Shown here: in pieces, positions 1 through 10,681 of the stretch | Position numbering within the stretch: the stretch's first letter is position 1 | Layout: each line of letters begins with the position of its first letter | Source of the DNA: Stentor coeruleus | Taxonomy: Eukaryota > Ciliophora > Heterotrichea > Heterotrichida > Stentoridae | Assembly (NCBI GenBank): GCA_001970955.1 | Contig: MPUH01000044.1 | Coordinates: 1 to 64,000, forward strand | Direction: 5' to 3' | DNA: 64,000 nt | Position numbers and translations under genes: made by a program | Notes under the pieces: generated by a model | Told to the model about the DNA's origin: nothing | Seen by the model: the letters and a program-made list of their open reading frames with translations, nothing else | The model's database searches: none

Positions 1-206
1 TTACTATAGTTAGTATATAAGAATGAGTTGATAAGGAAATATTTATCTATTCGAAAGCTAAATAAAAGGGAAAATATAATTTATATTTTTAAAAATTGCT
101 ATAATATTCATTTATTTAGGAATTAAGCTCTTATAGCTTGGATCACGACAGCATAAAATTTATAATTTCATTATACATTAAATATAACTAATAATATCTT
201 TATTAA
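1..206. other. AT-rich leader before first gene
   Basis: No reading frame, RNA or repeat was recognised here. It is very AT-rich, like the other intergenic DNA in the window, and presumably holds the promoter of the gene that starts at 207. Confidence 0.5.
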
Positions 207-1572
207 ATGGAGAGATCAAGGCTTAGAATCTCATACCGTAGCAAAAAATTAATATTTCCTTCAAGTCTAAAGATAAAAAAAGCATCTTCAAGCATTTCAA
301 ATACCAAAGCAGAATCATCGAAACGTATTAAAACTTCAACTCCTTCAAGTATGCAAAGTCCTAAAGTTCGGCATTTTGATTCAGCTTATCATCCTATAAC
401 CCGTAACGATTTGTTTCATATGTCAATTTTTGATAAATTTAAAGCTAATTCAAGTATAGACAAAGTAATTCACAATAACCCAAGCATTTCTGATTATCCA
501 GTGTGCACAAAGCCAGGAGAAGTTAAGCGTTCAAGATCTATAGTAAAAATGAATAAAGACATGCGGGCTTTTATTCCAAAAGAAGTTAATGAGAAAAGTC
601 GTATACGCTCTGCATCTAGAGCTACAAATATAGCAGTGGCTCGCACTGCTAAAAATATTCTTGTGAAAATGAAAAAAGAAGCTATGGAATTTAAGCTTGA
701 AGAAAAATTTAGAAAATTTTTTTTTAGACATAAACACCCTGTATTTTATATTTAGGAAGTATCAAAATTGCATAAAGCTTGGAGTTTTGTTATTTTAGGC
801 TGCAGTATATCTTTTCTTATAAAAAAAGCTATAGAAAAAAAGAAATACCGCAAATATCGAATTAAATATTTGCTAAGGCATTTTTCACTACTTTCGTTAT
901 TTACAGGGAAAATGCTACGCAATCTTCAGAAGATTAAAAGGCGCTTGGCTATGAAGGTATTTAATAAATAGAAACTCAGATCAATTGGGAAATATTGCCA
1001 TTATTGGTTAATTAAAAGGAAAAAAAGTCACAAAAAGATTTTATCTAAATTTCTTGATATAACATTAAACAGTTTCTGTTTAAAATATATTGTTTTGCTA
1101 TGGAAATCAAAAGTAAAAATTTATTCAGCTTATTTTTATTCAGAAAGCTATTAGAGAAGCACTACCTTATAAAAAAATAATGTATAATCGCTTGTTAGAA
1201 ATGTGGAGGGATGAGGAAAATCATATGGTAAACTCATCTTTTACTAGAAAAAAAACAATAAGAGATTCAATAATGGAGGTTGATGCCTTACAGCACTTTT
1301 CTTTCTTATCAAGAGATAAGCGTTTGAGTTATATTAAAAAAAAAATTGAAGATATTATAAAAAACTACTCATTGAAAATCAAAAACTACAAAGCAAGTTT
1401 GAAAATGATGAACAATGATTTGATAAATATATCATGGTATAGTAGTTCTTTGGTGAAATGGAGAAAATTGAGACCTGAGAAACCTAATATTATTGAATTT
1501 TTTACTAAGGGTGTGCTTAAAGAACTTATAAATCAAGCTTTGAATGATAAGAAAAACAGTATATCAAAATAA
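207..1572 (+). CDS. Unknown basic protein, four exons, 439 aa
   Basis: Three apparent ORFs and an in-between stretch join into one gene once tiny introns are removed: 741-755, 957-971 (both 15 nt) and 1113-1128 (16 nt). All three fall on codon boundaries, and the exons run 178, 67, 47 and 147 codons. The start ATG at 207 follows an AT-rich leader (TTTATTAAATGG). The product has a Ser/Lys-rich, probably disordered first 140 residues. A long helical, strongly basic and aromatic-rich part follows, with IQ-like stretches (around IQKAIREALPYKK). I recognise no domain. By analogy with the IQ-motif protein at 58196 it may bind calmodulin or centrin at a cytoskeletal structure, which is inference only. 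The joining is well supported because each splice keeps the frame and removes an in-frame stop. Confidence 0.72.
741..755 (+). other. 15-nt intron
   Basis: GTATTTTATATTTAG, phase 0. It holds the invariant A at position 10, and its last codon is an in-frame TAG that would stop translation if the intron were retained. Confidence 0.85.
957..971 (+). other. 15-nt intron
   Basis: GTATTTAATAAATAG, phase 0, A at position 10. It ends in an in-frame TAG if retained. Confidence 0.8.
1113..1128 (+). other. 16-nt intron
   Basis: GTAAAAATTTATTCAG. This is the only 16-nt intron seen. The extra base lies before the branch-type A, which keeps its distance of five bases from the final G. Removal restores the frame into the next exon; retention shifts frame and meets a TAG about 40 nt on. 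Confidence 0.75.
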
Positions 1573-1719
1573 AAAAATAATCAGCGGTTATTCTATTTGA
1601 TAATATATTCTACCTTACTTATCTATTCAGAGTTTGAAAATATATAAATTATCCTATGCAATTCATAATAAAAATTAATATTAATCTTTCATCATATTGT
1701 TAATATTTTTTTTCAAGTC

Positions 1720-3234
1720 ATGGATTCGAATACAGAAAAACGCAGAGAATATGCAACCAAACTACTAGAAGAGCTTCTTACAAACCACTTAGAAGAGACA
1801 CAAAACATTTGTAATGAACTTAATATGAAATTAGAGGATCTTTCTCAAACATCGCCAGACAGTTTTATTGGTAAAGGTGTAACATCAGACATAAAACATG
1901 TGCGATTTAACCACTTTGAAGAGAGAAGAATAGCTAAAATATTCAAAATCGCATCTGAAGTCTCAAAAATCCTAGAAAGTAATTTTGAAAAACCATCTCA
2001 AAATTTAAAGTCAATCTTAAGTAATGCTCTTAAAGCTAAAAGCTGTAGGGGTAGTTCAGCACATTCTGCAAGGTCTGAAAATCATTCTTTATTTACAAGA
2101 CCTCAAGATATGATTTCTCATGGACTTCAAAAAGAAAAAGAAAAATTTAATCGTAGTGTTAAGACACTTGAAAGAATCTCTTTTCTTAGAGAAGAAGCCA
2201 AAAGCCAAGCAGAAGCGAAACGCAAGCACTTTGAGATTCAAAATAAGGTCATAATGCACAATCGTTATAAAAAATCTCAGGAATTCCAAAAAACAGTGAT
2301 GGTGAATGTTGAACATAGAAAAAAAATACTAGAAAAAAAGTACCAAAATATGAAAGATATTGATAAAGTCATGCTAGAATATGGAGCAGGTTTAGAAAAG
2401 CGAATGATGAAACTTGAAGAATGGCAAAAAGTGGAAATCAGAAAGCAGCTTAAGGAAAAAAGAGCCAAACTCAAACAAAGATTAGTTGATGAGAGAAGAA
2501 AATTTGAGATGGAGCAGGAAAAAACTCGATCTGAAAGTATTCTTGCAGGAGAGCTTATTGAAAATATTACTCGAAAAATTGATAGACGTGTTATGGAATA
2601 TATTAATAATATATCATCTCGAGTTCAAACTGCAAAAGGGCATTCTGTTAAAGTTAACAATACTTTGAAGACTTGTCTGAAAATTGAAGGGCTGAATTAC
2701 TCAGATAGTCTAAGAAAAAGTGTTAACAAATCTTTACTTAGCTCAAAAAAAGTAGCCAAAAAATATTTGATAGCATCTGAAAGCTCGGAAAAAATGAAAA
2801 AGCTTATGAATGAGAGCTTTCAGAAGCATAATAGGATTATTAGTGAAGTTAGTAGTGAAGAAATGAGAAGACTAGAGAAGATTACAGTAAGAAGTAGAGA
2901 AAAAGAAAAACTTTGTGATAGAATACAAAAAGATATAAATAGAAAATATGAAGAGAAAAAACAGCAAAATTATACCAGAATGGAAAGGCATTTTCAGGCT
3001 TATATTGAAAAGCAGCGGGATGAGGTAAGTTATAAATAGATATTGAGAAAAAAAAAAGTATTAGAAAAACACAAGAGGCTTTCTTCGGTAGCTGACGAAC
3101 TAAGTATTTATAAAATGGAAGTTGCTACTAACAAGAGAAGAAGCAACCTAGAAATTCAGAGAATAAGATCTTCAAGGGGTTCTGCAGGAAGATATTCGTT
3201 TATTACCCCAAGAAAATTTGATAAGACTTTTTAA
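1720..3234 (+). CDS. Coiled-coil protein, 499 aa, two exons
   Basis: Exon 1 (1720-3024) and exon 2 (3040-3234) are joined by a 15-nt phase-0 intron at 3025-3039. The protein is almost wholly charged helix. From about residue 140 to the end it is rich in Lys, Glu, Arg and Met with heptad-like spacing, for example the stretch around residues 160-290, which marks a long coiled coil. Ciliate proteins of this build are usually basal-body, axonemal or cortical fibre parts, but no named family motif is visible, so the function is unknown. It lies 147 nt downstream of the gene ending at 1572, on the same strand. Confidence 0.78.
3025..3039 (+). other. 15-nt intron
   Basis: GTAAGTTATAAATAG, phase 0, with A at position 10 and a metazoan-like GTAAGT donor. 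It ends in an in-frame TAG if retained. Confidence 0.88.
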
Positions 3235-3445
3235 ACTTATTAATTTGAAGTATTTTAGTGTGCTTACATTTTAAAATATAATGATTTTTTAGTAAGTTAA
3301 GTAATTACAGATAAACATTATTAAATAATCAATTTTTAATACTAAATACTTTATGATACTCTACTTTTTAATATAAATCTAAAAGTTATTCAGCATAATT
3401 TCAGACTATTTAATCTATTTTTATCCTTAACTTTAAAACCTAACT

Positions 3446-5368
3446 CTAAAGATCCAATAGATCCACAGTAACAGGCTCCGATTTAGCTGCTAAAACAGTA
3501 GGTTTTTCTTCAGTCTGTGTTTCATAGCTGACTATTTTCTGTATAAGCATATTTTGTTTTTGCACATCCTCATTATATGTAGGTAAAGCAAACACGACTG
3601 CATTTCTCATTTCCTCAAAGTTTTCACTACACAAGTTATAATACTCTATAGCCCTTTGCTGAAGATCAGGATTCACATGATATGTATGATGCTCAAAAAT
3701 CCCAAAAGTAACATTGACTAAAGATGGATAAGCATGTGTAAGCTTCATATAACAAGATAAAACCATGCATTTAGTTTCAACTGAGCAATGAGGAAAATGC
3801 TTTTGGAAGTTTTCAAAAACTCCAGTTGGGTCAGTGAGATAATTAGAAAATTCTCCTATAAGCACGCTGGCCAGTTTAATCATATTATCATGAACATGTG
3901 CTAAAACTAAAGCTGCAACAGCTTTGCCTACTGCATACTCTTGAAGAACTGTATTGGGTGAATCCCCAAATCCAGTAACAACTTGAACAAGTCTAAACCA
4001 AATATCATTAGACACATAGTCACCAGCGTAAGTCATTAATTGAATAATAACATCGGTGTACCATTTCAAGTCTGTGCTAAATTTCTCAGCTAGCAAAGCT
4101 GTTTTTTGAACAATATCTTCTTTAATATTAAAATCGGCTTCTTTAAGACTTCCTAAGAGTTCTTCAATAATACTCACACTGTTTGATGAGTTGCACATAC
4201 CAAACAAAACATCAAGAGCTCGTTTTTTAATAGAAATGTCAGGGTCTCGTAAGGAAATCAAAACTGTGGCTTGATGCCTTGAAATCATATCCCGACTATC
4301 AGGATGCTCACCAAGTTTAGCCATAGTTTCAAGGCCAATATACCTAATATTAGGTTCTTTGACTGATATAAATTTCCCAAGAAGTACAGCAGCTTGGCTT
4401 CTCATACTTTGTGAAATACTATCTTTATAATGGATTATAAGATTTATAGCTTCAAATAATATGCTATGATCAGTGTTATTTTTATTAATACTTCTAGTAA
4501 CATCAGTAGTTGAGATAATTCTTTGCAATGAGTCGATAAGATCTTGTGACAAGCGTGGGTCAAGAGGATATGGGAAAAGCTGAAGAACCTTAAGTAATTT
4601 AATTTGAAGCCATGGACAAGCAGTTTGATAATACATATAATCCGTTGATACTTCTTTGCCTACTACTAGACGATAAAGATGTGAGACTATTCTAGGATAG
4701 CATTGCTTATAAGGATCATAGCCATGACCTGGAATTAGATTAAGTAATAAGCCACAAGCTGCTAATATTAACCCAACCATTTTAGTTTCAAGGATTTCAG
4801 CTATTCTTACTGACACTAAACCTGAAGGAATCAGCGTTTTTTCTTGTTTATATAAGCGAGTGAGACAAGATATCACTTTTTTCAATATGTCTGGCTGCAT
4901 CCTTACTGTCTCATTATGAAAAAGCCCTAAAATATCTTTTCCCAACTCATCTACTATAAGCTTTCCTGCAATATTGGCAACTGTTGCTAAGGCTAGGCTC
5001 TGGTTAACTGGATCTGGACTTAACAAGTCATTACGAATAGCATTGATTACCTGCTCTAATAGAGGGGATGTTGCTGTAAGAAGAAGAGAAGCAGCCATAT
5101 AGCCAGTATATTTTTCACTGTACCTAGGTGAGCATATCATGTTTATTGCTTCTAAATGTCCGAAATCTGCATCATAGCCTAACATGTGAATGTAAAGCAG
5201 CTTCCATACGTACTTTTTCCTATCATACCCGCTTATAGCTTTTCTGGTGTTTGAAAACTTTTCTCTTATTTTGGCCATCTCTTTTAGCACACGCTTTTCC
5301 TCTGCGTCTTTTGTTTGGCAGTTCTTTATATCAGCTATAAAGATTGTCAAGCCTCGCATGTTAGACAT
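3446..5368 (-). CDS. AP-2 alpha-adaptin-like subunit, trunk only, 640 aa
   Basis: The start MSNMRGLTIFIADIKNC matches the alpha-adaptin N-terminus (MRGL.VFI.DIRNC), followed by DRKKYVWKLLYIHMLGYDADFGH, AINMICS..YSEK and later armadillo-like helices typical of the trunk. Alpha-adaptin is the large AP-2 subunit that binds membrane phosphoinositide and dileucine cargo at clathrin-coated pits. Animal and plant alpha-adaptins run to about 940-1000 residues with a hinge and two-part ear. This one stops about 20 residues after the trunk with the C-terminal DLLDL, close to a clathrin-box motif. Two TAG stops in a row follow, and no 15/16-nt intron can bypass them. The ear is therefore absent or encoded elsewhere. 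AP-1 gamma is the main alternative family, but the N-terminus and the AEKFSTDLKWYTDVIIQLM.YAGDYVS region favour alpha. Confidence 0.88.
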   Translation of the reverse strand: MSNMRGLTIFIADIKNCQTKDAEEKRVLKEMAKIREKFSNTRKAISGYDRKKYVWKLLYIHMLGYDADFGHLEAINMICSPRYSEKYTGYMAASLLLTATSPLLEQVINAIRNDLLSPDPVNQSLALATVANIAGKLIVDELGKDILGLFHNETVRMQPDILKKVISCLTRLYKQEKTLIPSGLVSVRIAEILETKMVGLILAACGLLLNLIPGHGYDPYKQCYPRIVSHLYRLVVGKEVSTDYMYYQTACPWLQIKLLKVLQLFPYPLDPRLSQDLIDSLQRIISTTDVTRSINKNNTDHSILFEAINLIIHYKDSISQSMRSQAAVLLGKFISVKEPNIRYIGLETMAKLGEHPDSRDMISRHQATVLISLRDPDISIKKRALDVLFGMCNSSNSVSIIEELLGSLKEADFNIKEDIVQKTALLAEKFSTDLKWYTDVIIQLMTYAGDYVSNDIWFRLVQVVTGFGDSPNTVLQEYAVGKAVAALVLAHVHDNMIKLASVLIGEFSNYLTDPTGVFENFQKHFPHCSVETKCMVLSCYMKLTHAYPSLVNVTFGIFEHHTYHVNPDLQQRAIEYYNLCSENFEEMRNAVVFALPTYNEDVQKQNMLIQKIVSYETQTEEKPTVLAAKSEPVTVDLLDL

Positions 5369-5932
5369 TTTTTATTGGTTAGATGATTGTGCTGAAACTT
5401 AGGCTTTGGTTTGAAGTTTAAAAAATTCGCATTTGTTTTGTACTGATATCTTTGCTAAAAGTATTTTAGCATTATAAGTAGAATAAAATTCAGGAAATAT
5501 AAAGAGATCTAGTATTATACATAGTTTTAATTAAAGATAATAATATCATACTTATTTTTATAGTATGATTTGAATATTGAAAGAATTTTTAAGTTAAGAA
5601 TGTTTTTGTAGAAGTATTAATAAATTTAAATAGTAAATGAAAGTGTTTTATTTTAAGTAATACAGCATAGTAACAATAAATTTTTCCATTTTAAACTTTC
5701 AACAGAAAATTTAAATATCTCTTTCAAAAGTAAGCTTCAAGAACTAGTTTAACACCTAGCAAATTTTGAAATCTATCATAGTTTCATTAATTAATATTTA
5801 ATTAAATATAGAAAGAAAACCTGATCAAAAATTCTAATAAATATCTTCGCATATTATTTGCTTTGCTATATTCAATCATTTAAGAATATATGCATACTAT
5901 CAAATCTTCATGTTAATTAGTTTATTATATCT
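5369..5932. other. Intergenic, nothing recognised
   Basis: AT-rich DNA between the alpha-adaptin start and the anoctamin end. All frames are closed by frequent stops. I see no RNA gene or repeat. Confidence 0.5.
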
Positions 5933-8671
5933 CTAGCTTACTGTGGTTGGTTGGTCCAGACCCATGGTAATCACATTGAAATTAGGAATACTCTCTTTAA
6001 TCTCTGATGTTCGTTCAGTGTTGCCTGCGACCAATTTTTTCTCAATAATATTTTGATGTCTTTTTAATAAAGTAGTGTACTTGGCTGATATATCTGGGAT
6101 ACTGAATTGTAAAAGCCACTGAAACCCTATAAGCACTAATATAGCAAATGTATAGCTGAGATATAAATTATCTGCTGCTAATTTCCAGTTTTCTAGGGCA
6201 GGGATTGTAAAACATATAATGCCTACATTAGTAAATATCGCTGCTGTGCAATTAAAACTGAAAATACCTTGCCAAACCCCAATAGTCTTACTTCCTAAAG
6301 GGTGAGGACGCCTTACTAGATATATAAGTTTAAATCTATCAACTTGTATTTCAATAAGAATCGCCAAATAAGTCAAGAATGAAGATAATGGAAAAGCAAC
6401 AGCGAATAATGTTATATAACCAAACATTATAGCCAGCTCCATAAAATCTTCTAGAGTCCCATCTGATTCCCTACTATCATATGAATTCAAATAAAACTGT
6501 TTATCTAGTTCTTCTCTAAGTTTTTCCAAATAATCTCCAGAAAACACTTCTTTCATTTTCCTCTCCCTGAGCTTATAACTTATAACTGGTCCTAAAATTT
6601 CTACTATATTCTTTAAAAACAGTGTAACAAAAAGACTTAGTAATTGTATATACAACTCGTCCATACAATTTGCCCCAAGAACAAGTTTTTTTGAGTCCCC
6701 ATCACTAACCAAGCATCCTTCCCAATGAGTTTTGATAAATGCTATATAATAAAGCGAACTAAAACTATTGGCAAACTGAAAAAGGTAAGTTTTTATAATA
6801 AGCGAATCGTCATATTCGCTTTGTGTTCTGTGATTTTCCATGCGATTCAGCTTGATGACAACTTTTTCAAATATAAAATTGAATACTTGTATTTGAACAG
6901 CATTCATAATTGAGCATAAAATCCCACTAAAATCAATACCATATACCATAAGATTATTTGCAAGTTGTCTTCTAAGAATGAGTATCCCAGAAAGAGTGCT
7001 TAATACAAGTAAAAGTATAAAACATGTGACTAGCATTCCAATTACATAAAAAACTCTGCGTTTACTTTGTGGATAATATATTTCTTCTAAGTCATCATTT
7101 ATTGGAGACCTTCTGAGCTTACCTTTAAATTGTGGTCTAGGGACTTCATCTTCTTCGAAATCAGTCTGACCCCATTCAATAGCTAGACTTGACTGCTTAC
7201 GTTTCCACATTTCTAATAGAGTTATGGCTATAGTGGCCATATATATAGAGTAGAATGTATTGAGAATTATAACAATGTAGTAATAAGGAGTGTACATTCT
7301 TTGAATTATAAAAACTCCTATCCCCACAATGCTTGGAACTGCTAAAAAATTTCCGTAGAGACTGACAAATGCGAAGTATAGACCGATTTTCTCCCCATAG
7401 TACTTTCGGATTTTGCCTAGAGGAAGATTTGTATTAAAAAACTTGTTGTTCCATTTAAAAATCAGATCTTTTTTTTTGATTTTAACCCCTTCACAATAGT
7501 CTTCAAACATCGAAACATCTGATTTATTTAACTTACCATTAAGTTCATAGAAATTATGTAGTGGATAGAACTCCTTTACTATTTTTTTTGCTTTTAAGTA
7601 ATGTAGGTCTAACTTCCTACCTATATAACTTGGAATCATTTTTAGAATATCAACATTGCGAAGAAGTGAAGATTCTAAAGTATTATAACTCTTAAATCTT
7701 TTCCAAATGTTTTCAGGATATACACTAGAAAAATCAGAATAAGGGCCTATTGGTTTGGGAAATTCCATCCAATCCCAAAGGTTTTTCAGTGTATATTTTT
7801 TATTTCTTCGTCTATTAACAGTTGCTCTACATCTTTCAGTGAGTTTTAAATAGTCTTCACCTTTATTAACATCATTAAGTAGAAGTTCTAAATATTCAGC
7901 ATAAGCTTCCCAGTGTTCTGAAGATATTCCTCGGGCATGATATTTCTGATAATGCTCAGATGACCAATTTAGCGATTCAATTGCCGTTAACTCTTCAATA
8001 AGTTTTTTGACTTTTTCGTTTTTAGTTTTGAGGAATCTTAGCGGTCGAAGGTTCTTATCACAAGGCTCTAAGGACAATGAATCTACAATAGAAACTTTCA
8101 TTTGAAGATTATATTCTGTATTTTCTGCTTCTTCTAGCATACAATTAATATTTGAACTAAGAAGCAAATAAATATGATTCCCATCTGAACTTAGAACTAA
8201 CATAGTTTTGAAATGCAAAACACATTCTAAAATATATTGTACCACATTTCTTAATAGAGTTAAAAAATCAGCACATGTTTTTCCAGTATCCATAAACCCA
8301 TTGTCTCCGCATTTTTGTAGCTTTCCACCACCATCTACGATCTTACCACAATGAGCTTCTGTGAGTTCATTAAATATTTTTTCAAAGGCTTTTTCATATT
8401 CAGGTTGGTAATTAACACAACTTTTATGAAATATTTCATATGCCTCTTTGTATGTTATCCCATTACTATGAGGATTTTTGTCTGGATTCTGAAAAACAAT
8501 AGCATATTCCCAATCGTATTGAATCCCAACTTCCTTGCTTGAATAGTGACCAGAAAAGAATTTTTCTAGGTTTTCTATAACATCATTTTCGAACGAGAAA
8601 GATACTTCACAACCTTTTGATTCATCTTCGTCTAGTAATCCGTAGTTAGAAGCTTTTCGAAGTTTTAGCAT
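5933..8671 (-). CDS. Anoctamin/TMEM16 membrane protein, 912 aa
   Basis: About residues 1-400 form the cytoplasmic region. Then KIRKYYGEKIGLYFAFVSLYG, the classic entry to the first membrane segment of anoctamins, begins a block of roughly ten hydrophobic segments. Diagnostic parts follow: FMELAIMFGYITLFAVAFPLS, then EIQVDRFKLIYLVRRPHPLGSKTIGVWQGIF, matching the conserved family core (IE.R.DA.K.....RRP.....IG.W). The EEPE-type Ca2+-site residues are plausibly the Glu and Asp in these helices, but I cannot assign each one. Anoctamins are Ca2+-gated chloride channels or phospholipid scramblases; which applies here is not readable. The ATG at 8671 gives a full-length product with no intron. Confidence 0.93.
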   Translation of the reverse strand: MLKLRKASNYGLLDEDESKGCEVSFSFENDVIENLEKFFSGHYSSKEVGIQYDWEYAIVFQNPDKNPHSNGITYKEAYEIFHKSCVNYQPEYEKAFEKIFNELTEAHCGKIVDGGGKLQKCGDNGFMDTGKTCADFLTLLRNVVQYILECVLHFKTMLVLSSDGNHIYLLLSSNINCMLEEAENTEYNLQMKVSIVDSLSLEPCDKNLRPLRFLKTKNEKVKKLIEELTAIESLNWSSEHYQKYHARGISSEHWEAYAEYLELLLNDVNKGEDYLKLTERCRATVNRRRNKKYTLKNLWDWMEFPKPIGPYSDFSSVYPENIWKRFKSYNTLESSLLRNVDILKMIPSYIGRKLDLHYLKAKKIVKEFYPLHNFYELNGKLNKSDVSMFEDYCEGVKIKKKDLIFKWNNKFFNTNLPLGKIRKYYGEKIGLYFAFVSLYGNFLAVPSIVGIGVFIIQRMYTPYYYIVIILNTFYSIYMATIAITLLEMWKRKQSSLAIEWGQTDFEEDEVPRPQFKGKLRRSPINDDLEEIYYPQSKRRVFYVIGMLVTCFILLLVLSTLSGILILRRQLANNLMVYGIDFSGILCSIMNAVQIQVFNFIFEKVVIKLNRMENHRTQSEYDDSLIIKTYLFQFANSFSSLYYIAFIKTHWEGCLVSDGDSKKLVLGANCMDELYIQLLSLFVTLFLKNIVEILGPVISYKLRERKMKEVFSGDYLEKLREELDKQFYLNSYDSRESDGTLEDFMELAIMFGYITLFAVAFPLSSFLTYLAILIEIQVDRFKLIYLVRRPHPLGSKTIGVWQGIFSFNCTAAIFTNVGIICFTIPALENWKLAADNLYLSYTFAILVLIGFQWLLQFSIPDISAKYTTLLKRHQNIIEKKLVAGNTERTSEIKESIPNFNVITMGLDQPTTVS

Positions 8672-9360
8672 ATAATATTATATATGAAAAATTAGATTAG
8701 TTTTATATATTGTGATTTATTTGTATTTTATATAGTCAAACTTATGAGAGAAATAAATGTTTAATGCTTATGATTGGCTTGTGATCTTGCTTTGAAAAAT
8801 CCTAGACTTAAATATTTGTGTAACTTATGGTAATAATTAAGCTACTATTAAATTGTATGATTTTCAAAAAAATTGATTGAAAACCATTGGAGTTGTTTTA
8901 AATCTAATAGCCAGATTACATCAAAATTTTAATTATAACTTGACTTGAATAACTCTTTTTTAATTAAATAATACATTTAGACTTTATAGATTTTTTTAAC
9001 TTAAAGCCTCAAGGATATTTCTCAATAACTCATCTCTAAGTACCCTTCTCAAAATGAATTTGCCTAAGTGAAGTCTTAATTTTACTGTTTTGTTTCATAA
9101 CTTGATTTGATGTTAATTTCATTCCATGCGCTTTTAATTTTGTTTATATTTATTTCTGTTGATAAATCAGAGTAAAATTTGCTATGATTAACTTGATGAT
9201 ATTCATCATATTTAATCAATTTTGAATAAGATTTTCAACATTCAATGAATATTATTAATTCTTTATGCTACAAGATATATTATTTTAATGTTTTCCAATT
9301 CTATAAGACACAGTAATCAGAAAAATCTTTTTTCTTCAATTACTTTATTTTCAATTATAG
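8672..9360. other. Intergenic, nothing recognised
   Basis: AT-rich, stop-rich DNA upstream of the anoctamin gene. No coding or RNA signal was recognised. Confidence 0.5.
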
Positions 9361-9475
9361 TTCCTTTGCGTTAGGAACCAATCTCATTTATACACCATAT
9401 AGAGAGCATATTTTTGTGGCTGGAAATATGCAACTTTTAAAAAGATATTCTCGGCATAATTTCTCATCATGAAAA
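9361..9475 (+). pseudogene. Possible relic of a kelch-like gene
   Basis: One frame reads about 37 codons (SSFALGTNLIYTPYREHI, then FVAGN and ERYS-like RYS) without a stop and then decays. The pattern resembles a kelch blade, and the base composition is richer in GC than its surroundings. There is no start codon and it continues in no other frame. A 5-bp inverted repeat (GTTCC...GGAAC) at 9361-9379 is the only other structure. This is a weak call. Confidence 0.22.
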
Positions 9476-9864
9476 ATGCTTATTGACTCGCCAAGTGTAT
9501 GAAGAGTGGCTAAAAAATCAATTAAATTTTTTATTTCTAAAATACTTAAGTTGAGTTATAATTAAATCTAAGGGTATCTGATTATTAGATTAAAGGCAAC
9601 TCCAATGATTTTCAATTGAATCGTTTAGAATAAAACTGGATCATAATTTTTTTGTTTTGTTTGCTCGATGCAGTTAAATTACTTAAGTTTAATTAAAGGA
9701 ATTATAATCCAAAAATTAATAGAAAAGGTATTCAATTATTCAAAGGAAATTAAATAATATTAATAAACAATTTCTGACAAAAAACTATTGTCAAAGACAA
9801 TTTACCCTGCGATAATTAAGATTCTTGATTTTTATACTATTTTAATCCATATATAAATTTTGTA

Positions 9865-10681
9865 ATGAATATTGCAAGAACATCAAGAAAAGAGTTTTTA
9901 AGATCAATGTCCCCACATACAAGACTTGAATTCTTAAATAAAGAAAAAGAAGATAGAACTGAATGTGAGAATGAATGCTTAAGAGTTTATTCTGTTGGTG
10001 TACCTTTAGTATTTGATCTTGCTTACACAAGTTGTATGAAAATTTCTNCAAAAATCTTAAAAAATACTTTTAAAGGTTTTTATAAGAAAATAAATGTTAA
10101 GAGTTTATTCTGTTGGTGTACCTTTAGTATTTGATCTTGCTTACACAAGTTGTATGAAAATTTCTGAAATACATTCTATGGTGAATCAAATAAGATTATC
10201 TGTTGGATTTTTGAGGAAGCAAAAAAATCAGACTTTCAAATTGTTGTGCAGTAGTGTAAGCGATGAACTTGGAAATTATTTATTGAAAAAAGGGAGCATC
10301 AGTTGGAAGTTGGATTACTACAAAGAAGATTTAAAGGATCTTGAATTACTCAAAAGAAAAGAAATAATTATCTTATCACCTGATGCCGAAGATATATTAT
10401 CTGAATTAGATTTAGAGAATTCAATATATGTAATTGGGGGGATTGTTGATAAGACTGTCAAAACTAGAGAAACATATGATAAAGCTCAAAATTTAGGACT
10501 TAAGTGTTTCAGACTACCTATTAAAGAAACTATCAGTGCAATAACGAATCCTTTTAAGCTAAAAAAAGTTCTTAATATTAATACAGTTGTTGAGATACTA
10601 CATTATAAAGCATTGGGTGAGTCTTGGGAAACTTCACTGTTAAAATCAATACCTTCACGATGGCTTAAAACCTCTCCATAG
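9865..10681 (+). CDS. tRNA (guanine-9) methyltransferase TRM10-like, assembly-damaged
   Basis: The C-terminal part reads ILSPDAEDILSELD, IYVIGGIVDKTVK, LGLKCFRLPIKE, LNINTVVEILHY, WETSLLKSIPSRW, which is the SPOUT-type TRM10 methyltransferase core with its trefoil-knot motifs. The N-terminal part (VPLVFDLAYTSCMKISEIHSMVNQIR) matches the first strand of the same domain. TRM10 methylates N1 of purine 9 in tRNAs using SAM. In the given sequence the gene is broken by a false join: 69 nt at 9979-10047 are repeated exactly at 10097-10165 around a single N at 10048. Without the join the frame runs on as one product of about 230 residues. The most likely start is the ATG at 9865. Only the methyltransferase domain is present, with a short N-terminal tail. 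Confidence 0.85.
9979..10165. repeat. Assembly join: 69-bp direct duplication around one N
   Basis: Bases 9979-10047 recur exactly at 10097-10165, separated by N (10048) and 48 nt that fit neither side. The best reading is two overlapping contig ends laid end to end. The 118-nt offset is not a multiple of three, so it breaks the TRM10 frame artificially. Confidence 0.9.

Noticed and set aside
3446-3480. A hidden intron that would restore the alpha-adaptin ear
   Set aside because: No GT...AG of 15 or 16 nt removes the two successive TAG codons, and no ear-like frame is seen downstream.
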